Shown: positions 40,149 through 52,216 of the stretch, one piece after another | Layout: every line of letters starts with the position of its first letter | Numbering within the stretch: the first letter of the stretch is position 1 | NCBI RefSeq assembly: GCF_000090795.2 | Contig: NW_003546274.1 | Coordinates: forward strand, 112,217 to 176,216 | DNA length: 64,000 bases | Reading direction: 5' to 3' | Origin: Amphimedon queenslandica | Taxonomy: Eukaryota; Porifera; Demospongiae; Haplosclerida; Niphatidae | The notes under the pieces: generated by a model | Told to the model about the DNA's origin: nothing | Databases searched by the model: none | What the model saw: only the letters and a program-made list of their open reading frames with translations | Program-made: the position numbers and the translations under genes

Positions 40149-42636
40149 CTACATTTCTTTCAATATTGTTTCCAATGCATTAAGAAATATTTCAGCATGC
40201 TTTGATTGGAATATAAGAGCAGGCCTCATTCTGATGGACTCTCTTCCAGAAGGACCAACATTAATACCTGCAAAAATAAACAAGAGCTCAGCTGAACATC
40301 TGCTGCATGCAGCCTAGCAAGCTACCTTTCACTTTTAATTTAGATACCATCTCATCTCTATTCTTAGCATCAAATGCACAAAATGTACCAACACCCCTTG
40401 CCTTACTGATGTGCCCTGGATACAGCTCCTGCAGTAGATAATAGCTTCAGTACAAACAGTAGCACAAACTGTACTTGCAATTGCTTTAATCCAGATAATA
40501 GTGTATGACCAGACTCCCTAACTAAAGACAACAAATTCTCTCTCTTCATTTCTTCAAGTACTGCTGATAGTAAGAGTAATTTAGAAGGTTCACCCATCCA
40601 TGTGTTGAATATTCGAGAAGGCTGCATATGAATTGCATTATAGCTATGGCATTGCATAAATTACTTGAGTTGGTATTATTCCATCAATTGCAAACACTCC
40701 TCCTGATTGTAGTTTCTTTGCAAACGTTACTAAATGAGGTGGAGTAGGTAGACCCCAGGACTCATGTGCCCTATATGATATGAATGATCATATGTAATCC
40801 CGTTTTAAGCAAACCAAAACTGCCCAGTAGATCCTCCACAAGTTTGAACTTCATCCACAATGAAAGCTGATCCATACTTTAAGCAAATTTTTTGCAATCC
40901 TTTAAAAAATTCCGGGGAAGCATGATTATCTCCTATAAAATAATCAACAAACAGGCTCCCATTATAAATAAAATTGGGTATACCTCCTTCTCCTTGTATT
41001 GGTTCAATAATAACAGCTGCAACTGGGGATGTTTTTTCATAACTTTCCATTAGATTCTCTACTTCTTCCAGACACCTCTTCTCTTCGGCTTCATTCTCCC
41101 TCACATGTTCCTAAATAATTATGATGATCATTTGATGATGTAATTCTGAGTGTCTCACTTCAAGAGGATATCTTAATGAAGGGAAAGGAGCAATGGGACC
41201 TTTGAACAATGGAAAATCAACCTTATTGATTGCTTTGGAGTGTGTCAATGACAAACAACCTATAAAAATATGTTTATACTTTTTAAATTTCTAAAAAATT
41301 TAAATTGGTCAGAATCTGCTCAAACTTTCTACACAACATAATATATACATGCATATGCATCAGAAGAATTACTAAAAATTCAGAATTCTTTATTTTAATT
41401 TTGATGAAATTGGGCCCAAGACCATGGTACAGGAATTTGAGCTCAATTTTTTAGCAAATTAAAAAATTTGTAAAAAATCTAAATTTGATCAGAATCAGCT
41501 CAAACTTTCTATGTAACATAAGTGCATGTATTATATCAGAAAATGGAGAATTCTCGCATTGTCATTTTTGGCAAAACTTGCCCAAAGTCCCTGTACTATT
41601 ATAGTGCAGGGACTTTACTTTGGTCTGATTTTGGAGCAACTTTACATTGCTAACCTAATGTTCGTCCATGGAAAGCATTTGAAAAGGACATAACAGTGAT
41701 ATTAGGACAACCTGGGGACTATCAAAAATCAATAATGATTAATCATGATTTTAATCAAAATTACTTGATTTTTCAATGCACTATCTAGTTCGTCTTGAGA
41801 AATTGGTCTATCTCCTCTTTTATTGTTCTTATAATAATAATAATAATAATAATAATACAATAATTATTGTACCTGATTATTCTTACCATATACCACATGA
41901 ATGCAAGCTTGAGTGCATTCTCAACAGAGCATGCACCACACATGAGCTGTACTGAGTGATTCATACCGTTCGGTTTAATAGAAAACAAAGACTTCTCTAG
42001 CAGTGCCAGGTAGTCAACAGATGGCGCATAGCCAAGAGAAGGTCTTGATGAAAGGAGGGTCATCATGTCATCTGATACTGATGCTTTTAAAAGTGTTGGA
42101 TTGTTATATCCTGTTGTAATTAAAGAAGTTATTGCTTGCTCATGCATGTGCTCAAACCTAGTGGCAGAGTTGCTATTTGTTGGTAAACATCAAGAAATGC
42201 ATTACCATCAGCATCGACCATGTAATTACCAGAGGAAGCCTTGTAATCAACAAATATCTCAACATTAGCAGTTAACTATGGGTACAATGAAGTCACAATA
42301 TCAGTGCTGTTATTAAATATTCTCACATGAAACTGGCTCAATCTATTTAAACATTCCTATTAGAAAAATTAATTATGATTATAATAAAAGGAATGAGAGA
42401 ATTTACAAGTGATTTAGGTCCAGGGACACTGCTAGTCCTAACTTGAGGTGCTTCATATCCACCATCAAGACTGTCCAAATCTTTAAGAGAGACATTCCAG
42501 TTTGTTTTGCAATATAAAACTTACATTTCTTGTTAAATATTATGGGCCCTTTATTTTGAAAAGCTGAGAAATGTCTGACAAACAAGGAACTACTACCACT
42601 ATAAGAAAAACTGATATTTCTTGCTAGCATCAACAT
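40149..42636 (-). CDS. ABAT: 4-aminobutyrate aminotransferase, copy A
   Basis: GABA transaminase is a PLP enzyme of the mitochondrial matrix. It moves the amino group of GABA to 2-oxoglutarate, giving succinic semialdehyde and glutamate. About a dozen exons can be read from the ATG at 42636 to the stop at 40149. The start [14 protein letters not shown] is rich in Arg, Ser and hydrophobic residues, as expected for a mitochondrial presequence. Conserved blocks are [87 protein letters not shown], the Schiff-base lysine region [22 protein letters not shown] and [11 protein letters not shown] 51-bp intron splits EGG and DNHAS. Human ABAT has VQTGGG where this copy has VQTCGG. One intron holds two copies of the dispersed repeat. 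Confidence 0.9.
41280..41640 (+). repeat. Dispersed intronic repeat, two units, in ABAT copy A
   Basis: Same family as 31770-32760, same orientation. Landmarks are CAGAATCTGCTCAAACTTTC, ATCAGAATCAGCTCAAACTT, ACACAACATAA and a late CCCTGTACTATTATAGTGCAGGGAC core near 41590. It fills most of the intron. Confidence 0.8.
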
Positions 42637-42832
42637 CTTGCACAGCTTAGTAGGAGTGGCTGCTCTTAACCGCACCCATTATTAACAAAAAATAATAATG
42701 TTATTAAAAATAAAATAAAATAATTAAAATAAGGATAATAATGAATACAGGGTGCCATAATGCACCTAGATGTTAAAACACACCATAATTCATGTAATTA
42801 TTGTTATTTATAATAATAATAAATAATGTCAT

Positions 42833-44982
42833 TTATGATTTCTGCATTTCCTTAAGTACTGCTTCGAGTGAGCTGAGAAACATTTCTGCATGTTTTGGTT
42901 GAAATATCAAAGCTGGTCTCATTCTGATCGAATGCATTCCACAAGGGCCAGAATTTATGCCTAATTAATAACAATTATGAACATCATTAATCTGTAAAAA
43001 CAAACACAGTCACACCTTTCACTTTTAATCTAGCTACAACTTCATCTCTGTTCTTAGCATCAAATGCACAAAATGTACCAACACCTCTTGCCTTACTGAT
43101 GTGCCCTGGATACAACTCCTGCAGTAGATAATAGTTTCAGTACAAACAGTAGCACAAACAAGCTAATACCTGCAATTGCTTTAATCCAGATAATAGTGTA
43201 TGACCAGACTCCCTAACCAAGGACAATAAATTCTCTCTCTTCATTTCTTCAATTATGGCTGACAATACTACTAGTTTAGTAGGATCACCCATCCATGTGT
43301 TGTAGATACGAAATGACTAAGAAANNNNNNNNNNNNNNNNNNNNNNNNNNNNNNNNNNNNNNNNNNNNNNNNNNNNNNNNNNNNNNNNNNNNNNNNNNNN
43401 NNNNNNNNNNNNNNNNNNNNNNNNNNNNNNNNNNNNNNNNNNNNNNNNTTGTGTATCAGGTCCTCTACTTCTTCTAGACATCTCTCCTCTTCAGCTTTGT
43501 TCTCTCTTGTAAATTCCTGTTAGTGTAATAAATACTAGTATTAGCAGGCCAATCGGCTAAGGCTATAGTATTGTTGTTGTTGTTACGATGTTAATTAATT
43601 GAGCAGCCACTCACTTCAAGAGGATATTTTAGTGTAGGAAAGGAGGCTACGGGTCCTTTGAAGACGGGTATGTCAACTTTGTTCATTGGTTTAGAGTTAG
43701 TTATAGACAGACAGCCTAAAAAATTATAACAGTAACATTAAAATACTAACGATAAAACATATAGTAAAACTAAAAATACTAACTATTATTGTTATAAAAC
43801 AGAAAACAAACATGCATCACAGTCACAACTAACCCATAGTCCGTCCATGGAAGCTACCTTTAAAAGACAAAATACTGATATCAGGACAGCCTGGTGCCTA
43901 TAAAACACAAAACAAAAGGAGACATTACAATATTGTATGCCAACTAAGCACTTACTTGATTGTTCCAAGCACTGTCCAACTCGGCTTGACCTATTGGTGC
44001 CCCTCCTCTTTTGTTTTTCTATAGAAGAAAGTTAAACAATGACACCCACCATGCATGTGTACACATTACATTAAAGAAAGTGGTATAATAACATATACAT
44101 ATTTATTACACAATATTTATCAATTAGACTTACCATATACCACATGAAAGCAAGCTTGAGCGCATTCTCATTAGAACAAGTGCCGCACATGAGCTGAACT
44201 AGATTATCCATTCCATTTGGTTTGACAGCTAAAAGAGACTTCTTTAGCATATTGAGATAATCGACTGATGGAGCATAACCAAGAGCTGGTCTGGATGAGA
44301 TAAGAGTAGTGACATCAATTGATTTGACAGCTTCTAATACCGATGGATTATTATACCCTGTTGTAACATGGTAGTATGCATTGTGGTTATGAAAATAGTA
44401 CAATAAAGAAGAAAGAGAATAAATGTTTTGTCATATGTATTCACTGTTTTGTGTTGTTGTTTACCTAACGGTAGACTCCCAACCTGCTGATAAACATCAA
44501 GAAGTACGTTGCCATCAGCATCTACCATGTAGTTTCCACACGACCTCTTGTAATCGACAAATGTTTGAATGGTGTTAGTTAACTGCATTAATAATCATAA
44601 CACAGTACTGTTTAGACTAAAAGTGAAAGGTAAATACATACCTGAACTTCACCTAAATCTCTCAATCGTTCCTAAAATGAAACAATATAAATGACACTAA
44701 ACTTCAAAAGAAATGAAATATTTTCTGTTACCATTGTTCTTGGGCCAGGCACAGTGCTGGTAAATACTTTGGGACAAGCATGTTCCCCATCAAGTTCATC
44801 AAGGTCTATATACATAATTAAATTCTAAGTTTCCTCACAAAATGCTATGTACACTAACATTTTTTGTTAAATACCGGACCTGCTTCCCTAGCTTTCTCTT
44901 GGAGGCTGGCAAAGGAGTTCAGGCGATGAAAAATGGCTGAAGATGGAGCTGAAATCGCAATCCTCCGTCCTCCTGATAGCAT
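42833..44982 (-). CDS. ABAT: 4-aminobutyrate aminotransferase, copy B (interrupted by an assembly gap)
   Basis: A tandem paralogue of copy A in the same orientation, 196 bp upstream of it, with matching exon boundaries. The start [18 protein letters not shown] also looks like a mitochondrial presequence. Readable blocks are [88 protein letters not shown], then after the gap [26 protein letters not shown] and [10 protein letters not shown]. The gap removes the region that in copy A runs from EPIQGEGG to the PLP-binding lysine, so catalytic competence cannot be judged. The C-terminus is two residues longer (KS). Sequence 45032-45140 upstream may be 5' UTR. The gene is head to head with MGRN1. 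Confidence 0.85.
43325..43448. other. Assembly gap (124 Ns)
   Basis: A run of N inside ABAT copy B. The corresponding stretch of copy A is about 410 bp, so the N count is probably not the true length. Confidence 0.99.
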
Positions 44983-45304
44983 CTTTCTCTTCGGTGGTAT
45001 TTGTCTTTGAATTGAACTTTGTATTGTGATCTCAAGTAATAAGAAGGGACGCTAGAAATTCTTGTTTCATCAGCACACCATTTACCGGTATGTGTATCCC
45101 GGCAGCGCAGACAAACAGGTTTGACGCCATTTTGGGAGTGTCGTAAACAACCTGGTTATTAATAGTTATAACCACGCCTTTGTGGGCGTGGTTTCTTATC
45201 AACCACGCCCATATAACCATAAACATTGCCTTGTATTTTCACTATTTTTTCTGTCAGTGTCAGTACAGTCATTAAGTTCTTAAGAAGACAAGAAGAGAGG
45301 AATA
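44983..45304. promoter_or_regulatory. Divergent promoter ABAT-B/MGRN1 with a short hairpin
   Basis: The 322 bp between the start codons hold an inverted repeat ACCACGCC (45171-45178) / GGCGTGGT (45185-45192) and a further CCACGCCC at about 45201. On the minus strand near 45133 AAAATGGCGTC resembles a YY1-type initiator. No E-box pair is present. Confidence 0.45.
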
Positions 45305-47283
45305 ATGGGAGGAAGACTCTCCAGAAGGGTAGAAGTGTTCTCTCCAGAGGTGAACAGTAATCACCCGTACACCTACCCGCCCAGAGAAGGTACAGAAAGG
45401 CTTTGCCTTGAGCATACATGTAAATTCAATTTACTTCCTTTTCATACTCAAACAGGTCAGCAGTATTTCTCGAATCACTATCATTTGGGATCAAGGAAGT
45501 TTGAGACAGGTGATCCTGAGCATTTCTTGTTCAGTGATCTCAGTGATGTCAACTACATGACGAGCCCACCAGGAGCTGTTAGTAAAGAATAATAATAATA
45601 ATAATCTCTATTTAGCTATTTTTGTTGTTGTTTTGGCTTTTCGTTTGGTTTTGCTCTCATTCCCCTCATCATGTTTTGTTCGTTGTACATAAACTCTCTC
45701 TCTTTCCAGTTTCCTTACAAGCAGCCAGCTAGAAAGAAACCAGTCGAGTGTCTTTCCTCTTTTCTAAACCTTCACAAAGAATCAGTGAAGCTAGTTAGGT
45801 AAGTACTTGTACCATTGACTAATGAGGTCCATTTCACTGGGGTTGGTGTGATTTATAGACCAGAAGGTGACTCCTCTCAATACACAATAGAGTTTCTTTT
45901 TGATTCTGACGTCCCATGCCAGATCAGTATATTTTTCTCATTGCTGGACGTATCGACAATGGAAGGATTGAGGCATGGGTATGTACATGTATGACAGACC
46001 ACTTACACTATACATTGTAACTGATTAGACCTCTCGTTGACATTAATTCTGCCGTAGACATCTTTATCAAAACAACCCCATACAATGCGTGTGTGTGTGT
46101 GTACATTAACTAAATTACTTTTATTGTGTTTGTTTTCAGTTTCACTGATATTATTATCATTATTTTTTTCTTTTAATTGTGTGCATGTAGTCAGACGACT
46201 AGTGCCGTCACGAAAGTATCTCAGAGTTACGTGTACGATAAAGGACTCGAGCAAAATTTTAGCCAATTGTCTTTTGTTTTCAATCCATCAAGGTGGATGG
46301 AAGAGAAAGTAAGTTATAAGATCATACTCTTTTGTTATAATTCTCTTTTATAGCTAACGTATAATCCGGAAGAAGGACAGAATCTTTTCCCAGTGTCTAT
46401 TTTACTGGAGACACAATCAACATCAGGTATGTACACGTACATGTACATGTACATGTACATGTACATGTACGGGGTGGGTGTGTTTGCTATGATTCCACAT
46501 TGCTAGACTCTCTACTATTATGTATTTGGCATTGTGCTCAGCTTCATCTCAGGGAATTTTTAAAGTTAGGCCAAAGACCAAAGGCTATAGCCTTTAGTCT
46601 TTGTGCAAATTTTGTCAAAAATGGCTAAAAGAGAATTCTCCATTTTTATAATTTTTCTGATACATATACATGCCCTTATGTTGTGTAGAAGGTCTGAGCT
46701 TGTTTGATCAAATTTGGATTTTTATGAATTTTTAAATGTTGCTCCAAATCCTGTATGTGTCAGCTCATGAAGTATGCTTTTAGCTCGCTTAGCATCCTTT
46801 GTGGGAAACCCAGACATCAATGTTCCCACTAGAATGACTACAATACATATTATGACCTTGGTTCCTTTTCATAGATTCAGATTACCAGTCCCTCCTTACT
46901 CTTTGTAAGCTGGACAGGTCTGCCTCAAATCCCGACTCATTCACCATCAAAGTACTGAAACAGAAAGTACTCATCGACTCAATGGAATATTTGCTACATG
47001 ACATATTCGGACTAGAGAATAAAGCTGTGCCTAAGAACGTAAGAGGGGGGCATGGCCACCACCCACTCACTTTAATTAATTCCTAACTAATTAATAACAC
47101 ATTATTTATTTTCTCGTTTAGGCTGAGGATGAAGATAGCGATGATGATGATTCTGATGATGATGATATAGAGTTTGGTGCTGAGTGTGTTATATGTTATA
47201 CTGACGTACGTGATACAATACTTCTCCCATGCCGTCACTTCTGTATATGCTCATCTTGTGGTGAGTCAATGAAAAACAAGGGG

Positions 47284-47325
<42 letters not shown>

Positions 47326-48849
47326 AGCTGGTGATTTGAGGTATCAGGCAAGTAACTGTCCAATTTGTCGTTCACGTGAGTAAAAGTCAAAGGTTTTATT
47401 TTTTATATTGTGCTTCCTCTCTTTTAGCATTTCAAGCGTTGCTTCAAATACAAGCTTTACAGGAACTACCTCCTGATAATAAACCTGATGACGACGAAAT
47501 AACTGATAATCCTGAAGTATGAAATTACTAGCTTTTTTTGAATTTACCCATCTCTTTTTCTTTTTTCCATTAAGTTGTATTCAGTTCCTGGGTACATGAC
47601 AGTGTCACTGATGCAAGCTGTTAATGGCTATCCTCGTATTAAACGGAACAAAGACCACAGCACAGCCACAGGTTAGAAGAGGAAATGTACCTTTTATGCA
47701 TCATTCATATACTAATGCCTACTAGTAATTATTAGTAGATTTCTGGCATTGCAATGCCTGTTGGCAAAACATTGCTAATTAATTCTGTGTGCGTTGTTTT
47801 TGGGTGTTCATGTGTGAATTTCCTTTCAATGTATCACATGACTGGCAGGCATTGCGTTGTAATATTTTACTATTTTGGGGGGAGGGAGTAAGAGAATCAT
47901 TTATTGCCTTCAATATTGTATACTCCTCCTTGAACTTGATTTATTTGATTAGCATTACATGTATGGACATGTAGCTGAATGCCTCCAAAATGATTATAAT
48001 CCTAAAAGAAGCCCAACTATAGTAAGCTAATTTTTGGCTCAAGACTTTGGCCTGATTTTTTAGCAACATTATAATTCATAAAAATTCAAATTTGGTTAGA
48101 ATTTGCTCAAACATTCTATGCAACATACATGTAAGTGTGTGTATATGTTAAAAATAGAGAATTTTCTCCTTTTCAATTTTGGCAAAATTTGGCCTGAGAT
48201 CATGTACATGTACTTTGGCTCGATTTTGGAGCGACTTTAAAAATTACATGCTTTCTCTTTATGCAGATGTTCCTTTGAGCACAGGAGATGAGGATGAGGA
48301 GGAAGAAGATGACATGAATACAAGAGAGGGTGCTTCACTACCAATTGGGTATGTTAAAATACTGGTAACCTCTGACCGGTCATTTTTTCAACTGATACAG
48401 AATGTTTGTTGTTCGTAGTATAATTTTGATTTAGTCAGTTACAATTGAAACATCTTTAATTTTTATAATACTCTCTGGTAGATCTTCTTTCTCTTTTCTT
48501 ATCTCACAGCCTAACAGATACAGTGATTATACTGGAAGAGAATGGGATAAGCCTTGATACACACAGCCCCACAGGAGAAAAGGGAGTGGAAGCTATGCCA
48601 AAGGAAGAGACAGGCAATGATGAAGAAGGAGAAGTTGAAGGGACCTTTGAAACTGTCATTGAAATGAACGGTGAGACTAAAGGATTGAGAATCACTGCAT
48701 CAATAGAAGATGACTCCAATCCTAACACTCCGGACCAATCTCTGAAAAGGAATTCCTCTAATTCAACAAGTCGCAGTGGAGGGAGCTCGTCACAGAATAG
48801 CATGGACTCCTTCAGCTCTCATGATGTACTGATATCACCAGATAAGTAA
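45305..48849 (+). CDS. MGRN1: Mahogunin-type RING E3 ubiquitin ligase
   Basis: MGRN1/RNF157 is a RING E3 ligase. In mammals MGRN1 ubiquitinates TSG101 and acts in endosomal and melanocortin pathways. Thirteen exons join in frame to 521 residues, from MGGRLSRRVEVFSP (Gly-2 is a likely myristoylation site) to VLISPDK. The conserved MGRN domain spans about residues 25-220 (YTYPPREGQQYFSNHYHLG, FLFDSDVPCQISIFF, NFSQLSFVF, LLHDIFGLENK). After an acidic linker the C3HC4 RING reads CVICYTDVRDTILLPCRHFC, ICSSCAGDLRYQ, NCPICR, followed by the helix PFQALLQIQAL. The tail is acidic and Ser-rich. Human MGRN1 and RNF157 are equally good relatives, so this is a pre-duplication orthologue. Introns 46427-46874 and 47672-48266 hold copies of the dispersed repeat. 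Confidence 0.95.
46431..46461 (+). repeat. GTACAT microsatellite in an MGRN1 intron
   Basis: About five tandem, self-complementary GTACAT units directly after the exon that ends at 46426. Confidence 0.9.
46560..46745 (-). repeat. Dispersed intronic repeat, one unit, in MGRN1
   Basis: One unit in reverse orientation: AAAAATGGCTAAAAGAGAATTCTCCATTTTTATAATTTTTCTGATAC, then TTATGTTGTGTAGAA and CAAATTTGGATTTTTATG. The palindromic core is decayed. Confidence 0.75.
47990..48245 (+). repeat. Dispersed intronic repeat, one to one and a half units, in MGRN1
   Basis: Forward unit with GACTTTGGCCTGATTTTTTAGCAAC, CAAATTTGGTTAGAATTTGC and TCAAACATTCTATGCAACAT, then a second partial start GCAAAATTTGGCC near 48182. 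More diverged than the arrays. Confidence 0.7.
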
Positions 48850-49003
48850 CTGCATGGACTCTGTCTAACGTGTATCATTGTTATTATTATTATTATTATT
48901 ATTAATGTCATTCGCTCATTTTAATCTTCTTGCTTGCTTGTAATTAGTATTATTATTATACTATTTTTGATTTTGCATATTAATTTTTTAAGAATGTCTA
49001 ATT

Positions 49004-50137
49004 TCAATCATAAGGAAATAGTCTAACTGATAGCGGCCATACAAAATCTAAGAGAGAGATGAGAAAGTGAAGAATGTGCAATAGTAAATATAGCCTCATA
49101 CTCACCACTTTCTAAAGCAACAAATAAAGGTGTGCAATATTGCTGGAGATACTGTGCCGGAGTGTCAAGCTCCTTATTACACACTAGATACTCTAAAATA
49201 TCTGAAAAGGAATTAAGCAGCATTACATTGCATAAAGTTGAATTAATACCTTGCTGTATCAAGAGATTGGGCAGTTTCTCGGGTAAAATATCCAGTGTCC
49301 GCTTGAGCTCAATCTGCAGTAACAGTACTTATGAAGATGGAGCTGTAGGATACTGACCTGATGCAATTTACTAAGTTGACATCCTAATTGATACATCTTC
49401 TCTAAGCAAGTACTAACCTTAAAAAGATGGAAATAATATTGTTAAGTCACAATAATTTTTATTACAATCAGGGAAACTAACAGTCAGCTCTATAGCATCG
49501 TTGGTCTGATACACTTCACCTTTAGCAAGAGATGGTAAGTTTAGCTGTCTAGCACTCCACTGTGGATAGAACCTCTGCTCTAGACCAGAGGAGAAATTAA
49601 GCAAACGACTGTCACAGAGTAGAGCCCTGACAAAAGAGAATTGAGAATGTATAATTAGTATTACATTTTAATATCATGTATACTTTTGCTTTCCTAGCTC
49701 TCCAAGATCAGTAATGACAGTGTTCAGTAATTCCAGTGGAGCCTCAAGATAGTGTATTGCATGTTGTGGGTAAATTAGCAAGATACCAGTTGGGCCATCA
49801 CCTTGATACTTCAAATGACAGTTTTTAAATATCTTTTCATAATGTCCTGTAAGACAATGAACAGGGATGACAAAGGGAATTAAATGTACACAGCAGAATA
49901 TGTAAAATTAAAATTTGTTTACCCAGTAAACTGCTATTAGCATACTTTGTATATCTCTCTTATCCAGAATATCTGGGGAAAGTCTTGATACAACGACAAT
50001 AGAATGAACGAGTTGCTTCTGTTAAGATACAGTAACATATTACATACAGCGTGCTATTATCTTACTCTATTAGCTACTCTCAGTTTCTCTAGTTTCTGGT
50101 CCAACATTGAAATCTTGCCTACAGTCTCGGTAGACAT
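49004..50137 (-). CDS. TEX47-like BLUF-domain-type protein (tentative)
   Basis: About eight small exons can be joined, starting MSTETVGKISMLDQKLEKLR at 50137 and ending DFVWPLSVRLFPYD with the stop at 49004-49006. The central block HYEKIFKNCHL, TGILLIYPQHAIHYLEAP and LLNTVITDLGEL has the layout of a BLUF-like alpha/beta domain. PQWSARQLNLP and YLQQYCTPLFVALESDFVWP also resemble what I recall of the testis protein TEX47 (C7orf62). TEX47 is sperm-associated and has no known catalytic role. The assignment rests on motif memory; no pairwise alignment was possible. The gene is head to head with STK19. Conserved flavin-binding residues of true BLUF photoreceptors were not recognised. Confidence 0.6.
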
Positions 50138-50468
50138 CTTTATTTTTCAGTTCCTATGGTAGCAACACATTGTGGGTGTGGTCTCAAGTAATCATGCATG
50201 ATCATATAGATCATAGATAATGATCATAGCTAATGTGCATGATTTTATAGATTATGTATGGCCCAGCCATAGATATTAGTTTAGAGTATTTACTCTTTAA
50301 AATTTGGCCAAAGATCATCTATGGTTCACTAGGAGAATTTTTTTAAATTTTTATCTCAATAGTCAATTCACTAATTCTAATAATAAATTCAAAATAAAAT
50401 GGCTGCCTTTCAAAATGGCCTTCTATGAAAACCCCTACATTAATGAAAAAGACTAAAGGAGGTTAAAA
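50138..50468. promoter_or_regulatory. Divergent promoter of the TEX47-like gene and STK19
   Basis: 331 bp without a coding exon. Close to the TEX47-like start is GTTCCTATGGTAGCAAC (50150-50166), two X-box-like half sites with a 5-bp spacer. AAAATGGCTGCC near 50397 resembles a YY1-type initiator upstream of STK19. A GATCATA-rich stretch lies at about 50196-50240. Confidence 0.4.
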
Positions 50469-51967
50469 ATGAAGCGTCGTTTCACTGCTGTTATCCCATC
50501 TCGTTCCATTGAAGAAAGAAGAACTAAAGCATTTAAGACCAACCCGACTGGTGAGAAAATAAGATGGTAATGAGAAATGTAGTAGATCAGATTTTGAACA
50601 GATACATCAGAGGTGATCCCATCAGACACAGAGGCTGCTATTTCTTACGTTAAAAGATTGTTTCCTGCTAGTTTAGGCCCTCCTATTGTCCTCCAACATC
50701 AACTCTACAGTCTCTTGGAAGACAAGACATCAGTTGATAAAGAAATAGTAAGTTATTTTAATCATAATAATTATTATTGTGTATTATTAATAAGATATCA
50801 CTAAAAGATGATTGCAAGTTACGTATTATAAAACTGGAGACCTCGTCTGATGACTATGCACTAATATCACATGAGGACTACGTATCAACAGTTACTAGTT
50901 CATTAAGGAGTAGAAAAGGGGAACACCTGGTGGACAAAGCATTAGAGATTCTAATTGACTGTGTTGATGTAACAGTTAGTAAAGAGAAACTCACTAAAGA
51001 CTTTAAGCTAACCGATAAAGACATTAGGTAATTGAAACAACAAATTATTGTAGTACTTGTACTGTAAGTAGTATTATTTAATTAGATGTTTATTATGCTT
51101 ATCACATGTTTTTACTTCTACTCCCAACACACCATTCATGCTTTTGCCAGCAATCTAAACATTTTGCTTTCAAATTTTGAATTGCTACATGTACATCCCC
51201 CTGATATGCTTTCATAATAATGATACAATTTGTTTCTTTTTCACAGTTTACTAGTAATCAGCGGGGTATTGGTATTAAAGGAGATTGATGGGGAGAGTAG
51301 AGTATGGTGGTTCTCTCTTCCTGGGATAAGTAGCTTTAAGAAAGATTTTATCAAAGGTAAGCTGAGCATATTCATGACTGAACTCTTTCCTGTTGCATCA
51401 GCTTATACCATCATGTGTCTGATGGTATCTAAACTGTTTTTATAGTAGAATTTTGTTTTTGTGATTCATGTGAACATCATGTGTATTTTGATGCACACAC
51501 ACCACACCACTTGATATAGGAAGATCAGCAATTCTCCAGATAATGAAGAGATTAAAATATAAAGAGATATTGCAAAATGTGAGTTATTTTAAAAGGAACA
51601 TTTAGCGCATTAGCTCCCTTTCTTTCTTTATATATTTTCTATGGTCTATTAGGATTTAGAGAAGAAGAAACTCTCAGGGACAGTCCTACCAATGGAATAT
51701 TTTGTGTTAGACATTATTGGATCAGAAACTGTTGAAAGGTCACTCTCACTGTCTCACACACCATTCCAATGATACACATCATCGTTTCATACGACACATC
51801 ATGTGCTGTAACATTAGTAGTTGTCATAATTATGCTCAATTCTCATACTCATGCCCATATATGGTAGCAAAAATTAATAAATTTGATTATCGCGTTGTGA
51901 CCTTTTCCTTCCTTTTCTATGCAGCATTGACACTTCGTCTGGGCCATTGCTGCGTTTGCTCGAGTAA
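50469..51967 (+). CDS. STK19: STK19 winged-helix DNA-repair factor
   Basis: STK19 was first called a kinase but is now regarded as a winged-helix nuclear protein that acts in transcription-coupled DNA repair. Seven exons (50469-50550, 50602-50747, 50795-51027, 51247-51356, 51520-51578, 51653-51738, 51925-51967) join in frame to 252 residues, close to the length of the human short form. Matching blocks are LGPPIVLQHQLYSLLEDKT, LLVISGVLVLKEIDGES, WWFSLPGISSFKKDFIKGR, MKRLKYKEIL, YFVLDIIGSETVESIDTSSG and the end PLLRLLE. No kinase motifs (no glycine loop, HRD or DFG) are present, in line with the revised view. Confidence 0.92.
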
Positions 51968-52216
51968 AGATAATCATTCTCTCTCTCTCCCTGACAAACA
52001 ACAGCTGGAGCTCAATAACTTTAAATTATTTATTACTCCATTAATGAGAATCATTGACTAATGATACAAAGAACGAATTATTCATTATAGACAAACATAC
52101 AATGGATAGAGTGACCTCTGCTGACAACACGGACTAGTTGTTCTTATGTGTATGTGATAAAAATTATATAATGTTGATAATAACAATAACAATTATCTCT
52201 ATTTGAAAAATTAATC

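Noticed and set aside
48504-48803. Minus-strand frame of 99 codons
   Set aside because: It is antisense to the last MGRN1 exon and shows no independent evidence of being a gene.
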